From Megalopta genalis (Eukaryota; Arthropoda; Insecta; Hymenoptera; Halictidae), in contig NW_027476187.1 in the NCBI RefSeq assembly GCF_051020955.1, positions 372,001-436,000 on the forward strand: a stretch of 64,000 bases of DNA. Direction: 5' to 3'. The number at the start of each line of letters is the position of its first letter. Positions within the stretch are counted from its first letter, which is position 1. Positions 1 to 14,388 of the stretch are shown one piece after another. Below the pieces are notes generated by a model. That model saw nothing but the letters and a program-made list of their open reading frames with translations, did no database searches and was not told the origin of the DNA. The position numbers and the translations under genes were made by a program.

Positions 1-1380
1 GATTTTTTTTCAACTGCATGCGAAACAAATGAGTTAGCTTTAAATCCATGCGATAGAAACGAGTTAGCTTCAAATCCATGAGAAACACATGATTTAACTT
101 CAAATCAATGCGAAGTAGAAGGCTGATTTTCGAATCCATGCGAAACAAATGGTTTAGCGTCAAATACTTGTGGTATACATGATTTAGCTTCAACTGCATG
201 CGAAACAAATGAGTAAGCTTCAAATCCATGCGAAACAAACGAGTTAGATTCAAATCCATGCGAAACTCACGATTTAGCTTCAAATCAATGCGAAATAGAA
301 GTCTGATTTTCGAATCCATGCAAAACAAATGGATATTCTTCAAATACTTGTTATATACATGATTTAGCTTCAACTGCATGCAAAACAAACGAGTTAGCAT
401 CAAATCCAAGCGTAACACTTGATTTAGCTTCAACTCAATGCGAAGTGGAAGGCTGATCTTCGAATAGATGCGAAACAAATGGTTTAGCTTCAAATACTTG
501 TGATATACTAGATTTAGCTTCAACAGCATGCGAAACAAACGTGTTAGCTATAAATCCATGCGAAACACATGATTTAGCTTCAAATCAATGCGAAATAGGA
601 GGCTGATTTTCGAATCCATGCGAAACAAATGGTTTAGCTTCAAATACTTATGATATACATGATTTAGCTTCAACTGCATGTGAAACTAACGAGTTAACTT
701 CAAATCCAAGCGTAACACTTGATTTAGCTTCAACTCAATGCGAAGTGGAAGGCTGATCTTCGAATAGATGCGAAACAAATGGTTTAGTTTCAAATACTTG
801 TGATGTACATGATTTTGATTCAACTGCATGCGAAACAAACGAGTTAGCTTCAAATCCATGCGAAACAAACGAGTTAGCATCAAATCTATGTGAAACTCAT
901 GGTTTAGCTTCAAATCAATGCGAAATAGAAGGCTGATTTTCGAATGCTTGCGAAACAAATGGTTTAGCTTCAAATACTTGTGATATACATGATTATGCAT
1001 CAACTGCATGCGAAACAAATGAGTAAGCTTCTAATCCATGCGAAACAAACGAGTTAGATTCAAATCCATGCGAAACACTTGATTTAGCTTCAAATCAATG
1101 CGAAGTAGTAGGCTTAGCATCAAATCCATGCGAATCAAATGGTTTAGCTTCAAATACTTGTGATATACATGATTTTGATTCAACTGCATGCGAAACAAAT
1201 GAGTTAGCTTCAAATCCATGCGAAACAAACGAGTTAGCTTCAAATCCATGCGAAACTCATGATTTAGCTTCAAATCAGTGCGAAATAGAAGGTTGATTTT
1301 TGGATCCATGCGAAACAAATGGTTTAGCATCAAATACTTGTGATATACATGATTTAGGTTCAACTGCATGCGAAACAAAC

Positions 1381-4300
1381 GAGTTTTCTTCAAATCCAAA
1401 CGAAATACTTGATTTAGCTTCAAATCAATGCGAAGTAGAAGGCTTAGCTTCAAATCCATGCGAATCAAATGGTTTAGCTTCAATTACTTATGATATACAT
1501 GATTTTGTTTCAACTGCATGCGAAACAAATTGGTTAGCTTCAAATCCATGCGAAACAAACGAGTTAGCTTCAAATCCATGCGAAACTCATGATTTAGCTT
1601 CAAATCAGTGCGAAATAGAAGGTTGATTTTTGGATCCATGCGAAACAAATGATTTAGCTTCAAAGAAATTTGATATAGTAGATTTAGCTTCAACAGCATG
1701 CGAAACAAACGAGTTAGCTTTAAATCCATTCGATAGAATTGAGTTAGCTTCAAATCCATGAGAAACACATGATTTAGCTTCAAATCATTGCGAAATAGAA
1801 GGCTGATTTTCGAATCCATGCGAAACAAATGGATTAGCTTCAAATACTTGTGATATACATGATTTAGGTTCAACTATATGCGAAACAAACGAGTTTTCTT
1901 CAAATCCAAACGAAACACTTGATTTAGCATCAAATCAATGCGAAGTAGAAGCCCTAGTTTCAAATTCATGCGAATCGAATGATTTGGTTTCAAATACTTG
2001 CGAATATAAGCGATATAGCTTCAACTGCATGCGAAACAAACGAGTTAGCTTCAAATCCAAGCGAAACACTTGACTTAGCTTCAAATCAATGCGAAGTAGA
2101 AGGCTTAGTTTCAAATCCATGCGAATCAAATGGTTTAGCTTCAAATACTTGTGATATACATGATTTTGATTCAACTGCATGCGAAACAAATGAGTTAGCT
2201 TTAAATCCATGCGATAGAAACGAGTTAGCTTCAAATCCATGAGGAACACATGATTTACCTTCAAATCATTGCGAAATAGAAGTCTGATTTTCGAATCCAT
2301 GCGAAACAAATGGTTTAGCGTCAAATACTTGTGATATACTAGATTTAGCTTCAACAGCATGCGAAACAAACGAGTTAGCTTTAAATCCATGCGATAGAAA
2401 CGAGTTAGCTTCAAATCCATGAGAAACACATGATTTAGATTCAAATCATTGCGAAATGGAAGGCTGATTTTCGAATCCATGCGAAACAAATGGTTTAGCT
2501 TCAAATACTTGTGATATACATGATTTAGCTTCAACTGCATCCGAAACAAACGAGTTAGCTTCAAATCCATGCGAAACTCATGATTTAGCTTCAAATCAAT
2601 GCGAAATAGAAGGCTGATTTTCGAACCCATGCGAAACAAATGGTTTAGCTTCAAATACTTGTGATATACATGATTATGCATCAACTGCATGCGAAACAAA
2701 TGAGTAAGCTTCTAATCCATGCGAAACAAACGAGTTAGATTCAAATCCATGCGAAACACTTGATTTAGCTTCAAATCAATGCGAAGTAGAAGACTGATCT
2801 TCGACTCCATGCGAAACAAATGGTTTAGCTTCAAATACTTGTTATATACATGATTTAGCTTGAACTGCATGCGAAACAAACGAGTTAGTTTCAAATCCAA
2901 ACGAAATCATTGATTTAGCTTCAAATCAATGCGAAGTAGAAGGCTTAGCATCAAATCCATGCGAATCAAATGGTTTAGCTTCAAATACTTGTGATATACA
3001 TGATTTTGATTCAACTGCATGCGAAACAAATGAGTTAGCTTTAAATCCATGCTATAGAAACGAGTTAGCTTCAAATCCATGCGAAACTCATGATTTAGCT
3101 TCAAATCAATGCGAAATAGAAGGCTGATTTTCGATGCCATGCGAAACAAATGGTTTAGCTTCAAATACTTGTGATATACATGATTTTGATTCAACTGCAT
3201 GCGAAACAAATGAGTTAGCTTCAAATCCATGCGAAACAAACGAGTTAGCTTCAAATCCATGCGAAACTCATGATTTAGCTTCAAATCAATGCGAAATAGA
3301 AGGCTGATTTTCAAATCCATGCGAAACATTGGTTTAGCATAAAATACTTGTGATATACATGATTTAGGTTCAACTGCATGCGAAACAAACGAGTTTTCTT
3401 CAAATCCAAACGAAATACTTGATTTAGCTTCAAATCAATGCGAAGTAGAAGGCTTAGCTTCAAATCCATGCGAATCAAATGGTTTAGCTTCAATTACTTA
3501 TGATATACATGATTTTGTTTCAACTGCATGCGAAACAAATTAGTTAGCTTCAAATCCATGCGAAACAAACGAGTTAGCTTCAAATCCATGCGAAACTCAT
3601 GATTTAGCTTCAAATCAGTGCGAAATAGAAGGTTGATTTTTGGATCCATGCGAAACAAATGGTTTAGCTTCAAAGAAATTTGATATAGTAGATTTAGCTC
3701 CAACAGCATGCGAAACAAACGAGTTAGCTTTAAATCCATGCGATAGAATTGAGTTAGCTTCAAATCCATGAGAAACACATGATTTAGCTTCAAATCATTG
3801 CGAAATAGAAGGCTGATTTTCGAATCCATGCGAAACAAATGGATTAGCTTCAAATACTTGTGATATACATGATTTAGGTTCAACTGTATGCGAAACAAAC
3901 GAGTTTTCTTCAAATCCAAACGAAACACTTGATTTAGCATCAAATCAATGCGAAGTAGAAGCCCTAGTTTCAAATTCATGCGAATCGAATGATTTGGTTT
4001 CAAATACTTGCGAATATAAGCGATATAGCTTCAACTGCATGCGAAACAAACGAGTTAGCTTCAAATCCATGCGAAACTCATGATTTAGCTTCAAATCAAT
4101 GCGAAATAGAAGGCTGATTTTCGAATCCATGCGAAACAAATGGTTTAGCTTCAAATACTTGTGATATACATGATTTTGATTCAACTGCATGCGAAACAAA
4201 TGAGTTAGCTTCAAATCCATGCGAAACAAACGAGTTAGCTTCAAATCCATGCGAAACTCATGATTTAGCTTCAAATCAGTGCGAAATAGAAGGTTGATTT

Positions 4301-5830
4301 TTGGATCCATGCGAAACAAATGGTTTAGCATCAAATACTTGTGATATACATGATTTAGGTTCAACTGCATGCGAAACAAACGAGTTTTCTTCAAATCCAA
4401 ACGAAATACTTGATTTAGCTTCAAATCAATGCGAAGTAGAAGGCTTAGCTTCAAATCCATGCGAATCAAATGGTTTAGCTTCAATTACTTATGATATACA
4501 TGATTTTGTTTCAACTGCATGCGAAACAAATTGGTTAGCTTCAAATCCATGCGAAACAAACGAGTTAGCTTCAAATCCATGCGAAACTCATGATTTAGCT
4601 TCAAATCAGTGCGAAATAGAAGGTTGATTTTTGGATCCATGCGAAACAAATGATTTAGCTTCAAAGAAATTTGATATAGTAGATTTAGCTTCAACAGCAT
4701 GCGAAACAAACGAGTTAGCTTTAAATCCATTCGATAGAATTGAGTTAGCTTCAAATCCATGAGAAACACATGATTTAGCTTCAAATCATTGCGAAATAGA
4801 AGGCTGATTTTCGAATCCATGCGAAACAAATGGATTAGCTTCAATTACTTGTGATATACATGATTTAGGTTCAACTGTATGCGAAACAAACGAGTTTTCT
4901 TCAAATCCAAACGAAACACTTGATTTAGCATCAAATCAATGCGAAGTAGAAGCCCAAGTTTCAAATTCATGCGAATCGAATGATTTGGTTTCAAATACTT
5001 GCGAATATAAGCGATATAGCTCCAACTGCATGCGAAACAAACGAGTTAGCTTCAAATCCAAGCGAAACACTTGATTTAGCTTCAAATCAATGCGAAGTAG
5101 AAGGCTTAGTTTCAAATCCATGCGAATCAAATGGTTTAGCATCAAATACTTGTGATATACATGATTTAGGTTCAACTGCATGCGAAACAAACGAGTTTTC
5201 TTCAAATCCAAACGAAATACTTGATTTAGCTTCAAATCAATGCGAAGTAGAAGGCTTAGCTTCAAATCCATGCGAATCAAATGGTTTAGCTTCAATTACT
5301 TATGATATACATGATTTTGTTTCAACTGCACGCGAAACAAATTAGTTAGCTTCAAATCCATGCGAAACAAACGAGTTAGCTTCAAATCCATGCGAAACTC
5401 ATGATTTAGCTTCAAATCAGTGCGAAATAGAAGGCTGATTTTTGGATCCATGCGAAACAAGTGGTTTAGCTTCAAATAAATTTGATATAGTAGATTTAGC
5501 TTCAACAGCATGCGAAACAAACGAGTTAGCTTTAAATCCATGCGCTAGAATTGAGTTAGCTTCAAATCCATGAGAAACACATGATTTAGCTTCAAATCAT
5601 TGCGAAATAGAAGGCTGATTTTCGAATCCATGCGAAACAAATGGATTAGCTTCAAATACTTGTGATATACATGATTTAGGTTCAACTATATGCGAAACAA
5701 ACGAGTTTTCTTCAAATCCAAACGAAACACTTGATTTAGCATCAAATCAATGCGAAGTAGAAGCCCTAGTTTCAAATTCATGCGAATCGAATGATTTGGT
5801 TTCAAATACTTGCGAATATAAGCGATATAG
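1381..5830. repeat. Four near-identical large modules inside the satellite
   Basis: A diagnostic unit beginning gagttttcttcaaatccaaa occurs in pairs at 1381/1891, 3391/3901, 4382/4892 and 5193/5703. Within each pair the spacing is 510 bp, and the sequence between is almost identical in all four copies. This is a third level of organisation above the 30-bp unit and the 150/180-bp block. It implies recent amplification of a segment of 600 bp or more by unequal exchange or conversion. A longer duplication also links about 1,935-2,500 with about 5,747-6,310 (offset 3,812). Confidence 0.85.
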
Positions 5831-8800
5831 CTTCAACTGCATGCGAAACAAACGAGTTAGCTTCAAATCCAAGCGAAACACTTGACTTAGCTTCAAATCA
5901 ATGCGAAGTAGAAGGCTTAGTTTCAAATCCATGCGAATCAAATGGTTTAGCTTCAAATACTTGTGATATACATGATTTTGATTCAACTGCATGCGAAACA
6001 AATGAGTTAGCTTTAAATCCATGCGATAGAAACGAGTTAGCTTCAAATCCATGAGGAACACATGATTTACCTTCAAATCATTGCGAAATAGAAGTCTGAT
6101 TTTCGAATCCATGCGAAACAAATGGTTTAGCGTCAAATACTTGTGATATACTAGATTTAGCTTCAACAGCATGCGAAACAAACGAGTTAGCTTTAAATCC
6201 ATGCGATAGAAACGAGTTAGCTTCAAATCCATGAGAAACACATGATTTAGATTCAAATCATTGCGAAATGGAAGGCTGATTTTCGAATCCATGCGATACA
6301 AATGGTTTAGCTTCAAATACTTGTGATATACATGATTTAGATACAACTGCATGCGCAACAAACGAGTTATCTTGAAATCCATTAGGAACACATGATTTAG
6401 CTTCAAATCAATGCGAAGTAGAAGGATAATATTCGAAACCGTGCGAAACAAATGGTTTAGCTTCAAATACTCGTGATATACATGATTTAGCTTCAAATGT
6501 AGGCGAAACAAACGAGTTAGTTTCAAATCCATGCGAAACACATGATTTATCTTCAAATTAATGCGAAGTAGAAGGCTTATCTTCGAATCCATACGAAACA
6601 AATGGTTTAGCTTCAAATACTTGTGATACACATGATTTATCTTCAAATGCAGGCGAAGAAAAAGAGTTAGCTTCAAATCCATGCGAATCACACGATTAAG
6701 CTTCAAATCCATGCGAAATAGAAGGATAATATTCGAAACCGTGCGAAACAAATGGTTTAGCTTCAAATACTCGTGATATACATGTTTTAGCTTCAACTCC
6801 ATGCGAAACAAACGTGTTAGCTTCAAATCCAAGCGAAACACATAATTCAGCTTCAAATACGTTCGAAACACATGATTTAGCTTAATATTCATGCAAAACA
6901 AATGGTTTAGGTTCATAGCTTCACATTCTTGCGAAACAGATGGTTTAGATTCAGATACTTGTGATATACATGATATATCGTCAAATGCAGGGTAAACAAA
7001 CGAGTTAGCTTCAAATCCATGCGAAACACATGATTTAGCTTCAAATTCATGCGAATCACATGGTTTAGCTTCATTGCATCATATTCTTGCGAAACAGATG
7101 GTTTAGATTCAGATACTTGTGATAAACATGAATTAGCTTCAACTGCATGCGATACAAACAAGTTAGCTTCAAAACCAAGAGAAACACATGATTTAGCTTC
7201 AAATCAATGCGAACTAGAAGGCTTAGCATCAAATCCATGCGATACAAATGATTTAGCTTTATATATTTGCGATATAACTGATATAGATTCAAATGCAGGC
7301 GAAACAAACGAGTTAGCTTCAACTCCATGCGAATCACGTGATATAGCTTCAAATCAAAGCGAAGTAGAAGGCTTAGCTTTAAATACATGAGAAACAAATG
7401 ATTTATCTTCAGATAATTGCGATATAAGTGATATAGCTTCAAATGCAGGCGAAACAAACGAGTTAGATTCAAATCCAAGCGAAACATATGATTTAGCATC
7501 AAATAAATGCGAAACACACGGTTTAGCTTAATATTCATGCGAATCAAATGGTTCAGATACAAATACTTGTGATATACATGGTTTAGCTTTAACTGCGAGG
7601 GAAACAAACGAGTTAGCTTCAAATACATGCGAAACAAATGATTTAGCATCAAATCAATGCGAAGTAGAAGGCTTAGCTTCAAATCCATGCGAAACAAATT
7701 GTTTAGCTTCAAATACTTGTGATATACATGATTTTGATTCAACTGCATGCGAAACAATTGTGTTAGCTTCATATCCATGCGAAACAAACGAGTTAGCTTC
7801 AAATTCATGCGAAACTCAAGATTTAGCTTCAAATCAATGCGAAGTAGAAGGCTTAGCTCCAAATACATGCGAATCAAATGGTTTAGCTCCAAATACTTGT
7901 GATATACATGATTTAGCTTCAACTGCATGCGAAACAATCGTGTTATCTTTACATCCATGCGAAACACACGATTTAGCTCGAAATCAAAGCGAAGTAGAAG
8001 GCTTAGCATCAATTCATGCAACACAAATGATTTAGCTTCAAATACTTGCGATGTATGTGATATAGCTTCAACTGCATGCGAAACAAACGAGTTAGCTTCA
8101 AATCCAAGCGAAATACTTGATTTTACTTCCAATCAATGCGAAGTAGGAGGCTTAGCTTCAAAACCAATGCGAGACAAATGGTTTAGCTTCAATACTTGTG
8201 ATATACATGATTGAGCTTCAACTGCATGCGAAACAAACGTGTTAGCTTTAAATCCATGAGAAACACATGATTTGGCTTCAAATCAATGCGAAATAGAAGC
8301 CTGATTTTCGAATCCATGCAAAACAAATGGATTACCTTCAAATACTTGTGATATACATGATTTAGCTTCAACTGCATGCGAAACAAACGAGTTAGCTTCA
8401 AATCCAAGCGAAACACTTGATTTAGCTTCAAATCAATGCGAGGTAGAAGACTGATCTTCGAATCCATGCGAAACAAAAGGTTTAGCTTCAAATACTTGTG
8501 ATATTCATGATTTAGTTTCAACTGCATGCGAAACTAACGAGTTAACTTCAAATCCAAGCGAAACACTTGATTTAGCTTCAAATCAATGCGAAGTGGAAGA
8601 CTGATCTTCGAATCCATGCGAAACAAATGGTTTAGCTTCAAATACTTGTGATATACATGATTTAGCTTCAATTGCATGCCAAAAAAACGAGTGAGGTTCA
8701 AATCCATGCGAAACACATGATTTAGCTTCAAATCAATGCGAAGTAGAAGGCTTAGCTTCAAATACATGAGAAACAAATGACTTATCTCCACATAATTGCG

Positions 8801-9620
8801 ATATATGTGATACAGCTTCAAATGCATGCGCAACAATCGAGTTAGATTCAAATCCATGCGAAATAGATGATTTAGGTAACAAATCAATGCGAGGTGGTAG
8901 GCTTAGCATCACATACATGAGAAACAAATGTTTTAGATCCAAATACTTGTGGTATACATAATTTAGCTTCAGCTGCATGCGAAACAAACGAGTTACCTTG
9001 AAATCCAAGCAAAACACATGATTTAGCTTCGAATCAATGCGCAGTAGAAGTCTTAGCTTCAAATCCATGCGATACAAATCGTTTAGCTCCAAGTCAATGC
9101 GAAGTGGAAAGCTTCGCTCCAAATCCATGTGAATCAAGTGGTTTCGCTTCAAATACTTGTGATATACATGATTTAGCTTGAACTGCATGCGAAACAAACG
9201 AGTTAGCTTCAAATCGAAACGAGACACATGATTTATCTTCAAATCAATGCGAAGTTGAAGGCTTTGCTTCAAATCCATGCGAAGCGAATGGTTTAGCTTC
9301 AAATGCTTGTGATATACACGATTTATCTTCAAATGGGGGCAAAAAAAACGAGTTAGCTTCAAATCCATGCGAAACACACGGTTTAGCTTCAAATACTTGT
9401 GATTTACATGACTTAGCTTCAACTGCATGCGAAACAAACGAATTAGCATCAAATGCGAGCGAAACACATAATTCAGCTTCAAATACGTTCGAAACACATG
9501 GTTTAGCTTAATATTCATGCGAAACAAATGGTTTAGCTTCAAATCAATGCGAAGTAAAAGGCGTATCTTCAAATCCATGAGAAACAAATGGTTTAGCTTC
9601 AAATACTTGTGATACACATG

Positions 9621-9920
9621 ATTTAGCTTCAAGTGCATGCGAAACAGACGTGTTAGCTTCAAATCCAAGCAAAACACATGATTTAGCTTCGAATCAATGC
9701 GCAGTAGGAGGCTTAGCTTCAAATCCATGCGATACAAATGGTTTAGGTTGGAATACTTGTGATATACATGATTTAGCTTCAAGTGCATGCGAAACAGACG
9801 TGTTAGCTTCAAATCCAAGCAAAACACATGATTTAGCTTCGAATCAATGCGCAGTAGGAGGCTTAGCTTCAAATCCATGCGATACAAATGGTTTAGGTTG
9901 GAATACTTGTGATATACATG
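9621..9920. repeat. Exact tandem duplication of one 150-bp higher-order block
   Basis: Bases 9,621-9,770 and 9,771-9,920 read identically by eye, including rare variants such as gaaacagacgtg, gcagtaggagg and ggtttaggttgg that are scarce elsewhere in the array. This is the youngest visible duplication in the satellite. Confidence 0.85.
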
Positions 9921-12900
9921 ATTTCGCTTCAACTGCATGCGAAACATACGAGTTAGCTTCAAATCCAAGCGACACACATGATATAGCTTCAATTTCATGC
10001 AGAGTAGAAGACTTAGCTTCAAATGCATGCGAAATAAACGAGTTAGCTTCAAATCCAAACATCAAATCAATGCGAAGTAGAAGGAAGGCGAAACAATCGA
10101 GTTAGCTTCAAATCCATGCAAAACACATGATTTAGCTTCGAATCAAAGCGCACTAGAAAGCTTAGCTTCAAATCCATGCGATACAAATGGTTTTGCTTCG
10201 AATACTTGTGATATACATGATTTAGCTTCAACTGCATGCAAAACAAACGAGTTAGCTTCAAATCCAAGCAAAACACATGATTTAGCTTCGAATCAATGCG
10301 AAGTAGAAGGCTTATCCTCGAAACCATGCGAAACAGATGGTTTAGATTCAGATACTTGTGATAAAAGTGATTTAGATTCAACTGCATGCGAAACAAACGA
10401 GTGAGCTTCAAATCCAAGCGTAACACATGACTTACCATCAAATCAATGCGAAGTAGAAGCCTTAGTTTCAAATTCATGCGAAACGAATGATTTGGCTTCA
10501 AATACTTGCGAGTATAAGCGATATAGCTTCAACTGCATGCGAAAAAACGAGTTAGCTTCAAATCCTTGCGATACAAATGGTTTAGCTTCGAATACTTGTG
10601 ATATACATGATTTAGCTTCAACTGCATGCAAAACAAACGAGTTAGCTTCAAATCCATGCAAAACACATGATTTAGCTTCGAATCAATGCGCAGTAGAAGT
10701 CTTAGCTTCAAATCCATGCGATACAAATGGTTTAGCTCCAAGTCAATGCGAAGTGGAAGGCTTAGCTCCAAATCCATGTGAATCAAGTGGTTTCGCTTCA
10801 AATACTTGTGATATACATGATTTAGCTTGAACTGCATGCGAAACAAACGAGTTAGCTTCAAATCGAAACGAGACACATGCTTTAGCTGCAAATCAATGCG
10901 AAGTAGAGGGCTTAGCTTCAAACCCATGCGAGTCAAATGGTTTAGCTTCAAATACTCGTGATATACATGTTTTAGCTTCAACTGCATGCGAAACAAACGT
11001 GTTAGCTTCAAATCCAAACGAAACACATGATTTATTTTCAAATCAATGCGAAGTTGATGGCTTTGCTTCAAATCCATGCGAAGCGAATGGTTTAGCTTCA
11101 AATGCTTGTGATATACACGATTTATCTTCAAATGGATGCAAAAAAACGAGTTAGCTTCAAATCCATGCGATACACATGGTTTAGCTTCAAATACTTGTGA
11201 TTTACATGATTTAGCTTCAACTGCATGCGAAACAAACGAATTAGCATCAAATGCAAGCGAAACACATTATTCAGCTTCAAATACGTTCGAAACACATGGT
11301 TTAGCTTAATATCCATGCAAAACAAATGGTTCTGCTTCAAATACTCGTGATATACATGAATTAGCTTTAAATGCAGGCGAAACAACGAGTAAGCTTCAAA
11401 TCCAAGCGAAACACATGATTTAGATTCAAATTCATGCGAAGTAGGAGGCTTAGATTCAAATCCATGCGAAACGAGTTATTAAGTTTCAATTACTTGCGAA
11501 TATAAGTGATATAGCTTCAAATGCAGGCAAAACAAACGAGTTAACTTCAAATACAAGCGAGACACATGATTTAGCTTCAAATCAATGCGAAGTAGAAGGC
11601 TTATCTTGGAATCCATTCAAAACAAATGTATTAGCTACAAACATTTGTGATATACATGATTTAGCTTCAAGTGCAGGCGAAAGAAACGAGTTATCTTGAA
11701 ATCCAAGCGAAGCACATGATTTAGCTTCAAATCAATGCGAAGTTGAAGCCTTAGCTTCAAATACATGCGAAGGGAATAATTAAGTTTCAAATACTTGCGA
11801 ACAGATGTATTATAGCTTCAAATGCAGACGAAACAAACGAGTTAGCTTCACATCCATGCGAATCACATTATTTAGATTCAAATCAATGCGAAGTAGAAGG
11901 TTTAGCATCAAATCCATGCGAAGGGAATGATTAAGTTTCAAATACTTGCGAACAGAAGTGTTATAACTTCAAATGCAGGCGAAACGAACGAGTTAGCTTC
12001 ACATCCATGCGAGTCACATGATTTACCTTCAAATCAATGGGAAGTAGAAGGCTTAGCTTCACATCAATGAGATACAAATGGTTTAGTTCCAAGTCAATGC
12101 GAAGTGGTAGGCTTAGCTTCACCTACATGAGAAACAAATGTTTTAGCTCCATATACTTGTGGTATACATGATTTAGCTTCAGCTGCATGCGAAACAAACG
12201 AGTTATCTTGAAATCCAAGCGAAGCACATGATTTAGCTTCAAATCAATGCGAAGTTGAAGGCTTAGCTTCAAATACATGCGAAGGGAATGATTAAGTTTC
12301 AAATACTTGCGAACAGAAGTGTTATAACTTCAAATGCAGGCGAAACGAACGAGTTAGCTTCACATCCATGCGAATCACATGATTTACCTTCAAATCAATG
12401 GGAAGTAGAAGGCTTAGCTTCACATCAATGCGATACAAATGGTTTAGCTCCAAGTCAATGCGAAGTGGAAGACTTAGTTCCAAATCCATGTGAATCAAAT
12501 GGTTTAGCTTCAAATACTTGTGATATACATGATATCGCTTCAACTGCATGCGAAACAATCGAGTTAGATTCAAATCCATACGAAATACATGATTTAGTTT
12601 CAAATCAATGTGAAGTAGGAGGCATAGTTTCTAATCCATGGGAATCAAATGATTTAGCTTCAAATACTTGTGATATACATGATTTAGCTTCGAATGCAGG
12701 GGAAACAAACGAGTTAGCTTTAAATCCATGCGGAACACATGATTTAGCATCAAATCAATGCGAAGTAGAAGGCTTAGCTTCAAATCCATGCGACAAAAAT
12801 GAATTAGCTTCAAATGCTTGCGATATAAATGATGTACCTTCAAATGCAGGCGAAACATACGAGTTAGCTTCAAATCCATGCAAAACACATGATTTGGCTT

Positions 12901-13529
12901 CAAATCATGCAAAGTAAACGGATTACCTTCAAATCCATGCGAAACAAATGGTTTAGCTTCATATACTTGTGATATACATGATTTAGCTCAGCTGCGTGCG
13001 ACACATTTGATTTAGATTCACACCCAAGGGAGACACATGATTTTTACTTCATATCAATGCGAAGTAGATGCCTCAGCTTCAAATCAATGCGAAACAAATG
13101 GTTTAGCCTCAAATACTTGTGATATACATGATTTAGCTTCAACTGCTGTGAAACAAACGAGTTAGCTTCAAATCAAAGTGAAACACACGATTTAGCTTCA
13201 AATCCATGCGAAATACATGATTAAGCTTCAAATCAATGCGAAGTAGAAGGCTTCGCATCAAATCCATGCGACACAAGTGATTTAGCTTCATATACTTGCG
13301 ATATAAGTGATATAGCTTCAAATGCAGGATAAACAAACGAGTGAGCTTCATATCCAAGTGTAGCACATGATTTAGCTTCAAATCAATGCGAAGTAGAAGG
13401 TTTAGCTTCAAATACTTGTGATATACATGATAGAGCTTCAACTGCATGCGAAACAATCGAGTTATCTAAAAATCCAGGCGGAACACATGACTTATCTACA
13501 AATCAATGCGAAGTCGAAGGCTTAGCTTC

Positions 13530-14388
13530 TAATCCATGCGAAACGAATGATCTAGCTTCAAATGCATGCGAAACAAACGAGATACCTTCATATCCATGCG
13601 AAACAAATGATTTAGCTTCAAGTAATTGAGGTGTGACTGATCTAGCTTCACATGCATGCGAAACAAACGCGTTACCTTCAAATCCATGCGAATCAAAAGA
13701 TTTAGCTTCGAACAATTGCGATATAAAATATCTATCTTCAAGAGATTGCGAAACAAATGAGTTACCTTCAAATTCATGCGGAACAAATGATTTAGCTTCT
13801 AGTAATTGAGATATAAATGATCTAGTTTCAACTGCATGCGAAACAAACGAGTTACCTTCAAATGCATGCGGAACAAATGATTTAGCTTCAAGTAATTGAG
13901 ATATAAATGATCTAGCTTCAAATGCATGCGAAACAAACGAGTTAGCTTCATATCCATGCGAAACAAATGATGCAGCTTCAAGTAATTGAGATTTAAATGG
14001 TCTAGCTTCAAATGCAAGCGAATCAAACGAGTTAACTTCAAATCCATGCGAAACAAATGATTTAGCTTCAAGTAATTGAGATATAAATGATCTAGCTTCA
14101 AATACATACGAAACAAACGAGTTTATTTCAAATCCATGAGAAACACACGATTTAGCTTAAAAATCATTCGAAACACATGGATTAGCTTCAAATCCATGCG
14201 AAAAACATGATTTAGCTACAAATTCATGCGAAACACATGATTTAGGTTTAAATTAATGCGAAACATATGATTTAGCTTCATATTCATGCGATACAAATGA
14301 TTTAGCTTCGAGTAATTGAGATATAAATGATCTAGCTTCAAATGCATGCGAAACAAACGAGTTGTCTTGAAATCCATGCTATACATTA
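13530..14388. repeat. Array edge with 90-bp (three-unit) higher-order blocks
   Basis: At the right edge the five/six-unit order gives way to a three-unit order: caaatgcatgcgaaac, then catatccatgcgaaac or caaatccatgcg, then caagtaattgagatataa. The third unit type is absent from most of the array. The last recognisable 30-bp unit ends near 14,388 (gagttgtcttgaaatccatg at 14,359). Confidence 0.8.

Larger units (their letters stand above)
1..14388. repeat. 30-bp minisatellite with 150/180-bp higher-order units
   Basis: The whole interval is built from 30-bp units sharing the core ttagcttcaaatccatgcg. Units fall into recurring classes recognisable by their middles: A (caactgcatgcg), B (caaatccatgcgaaac), C (caaatcaatgcgaagtag), D (starts ggct, often ggctgattttcg) and E (caaatacttgtgatatac). 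They recur in the order A-B-C-D-E (150 bp) or A-B-B-C-D-E (180 bp); for example 1-180 and 181-360 are 180-bp blocks and 361-510 is a 150-bp block. Rare indels shift phase, such as one extra base near 2,010. The array starts outside the window. Because 30 is a multiple of three, long open frames appear on both strands: decapeptides like LASNPCETHD on plus, and leucine/arginine-rich frames on minus. I do not regard these as genes. A centromeric or heterochromatic satellite is the likeliest nature, but location is not shown by the sequence. Confidence 0.95.

Noticed and set aside
5747..6916. A 389-codon minus-strand frame (and similar frames up to 441 codons) in the 30-bp satellite as a real repetitive protein gene
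   Set aside because: Open frames arise in several phases and on both strands because the unit is 30 bp. Overlapping alternatives are equally long, and there is no unique N- or C-terminal domain.
12288..12917. A 209-codon plus-strand frame with LASNPCETHD-like decapeptides as a Cys-rich secreted protein
   Set aside because: No signal peptide, and the same frame is closed by recurrent TGA in most other blocks of the array.
1..14388. CRISPR array
   Set aside because: No unique spacers between repeats; units are contiguous 30-mers that differ gradually, in a eukaryotic context with no cas genes.
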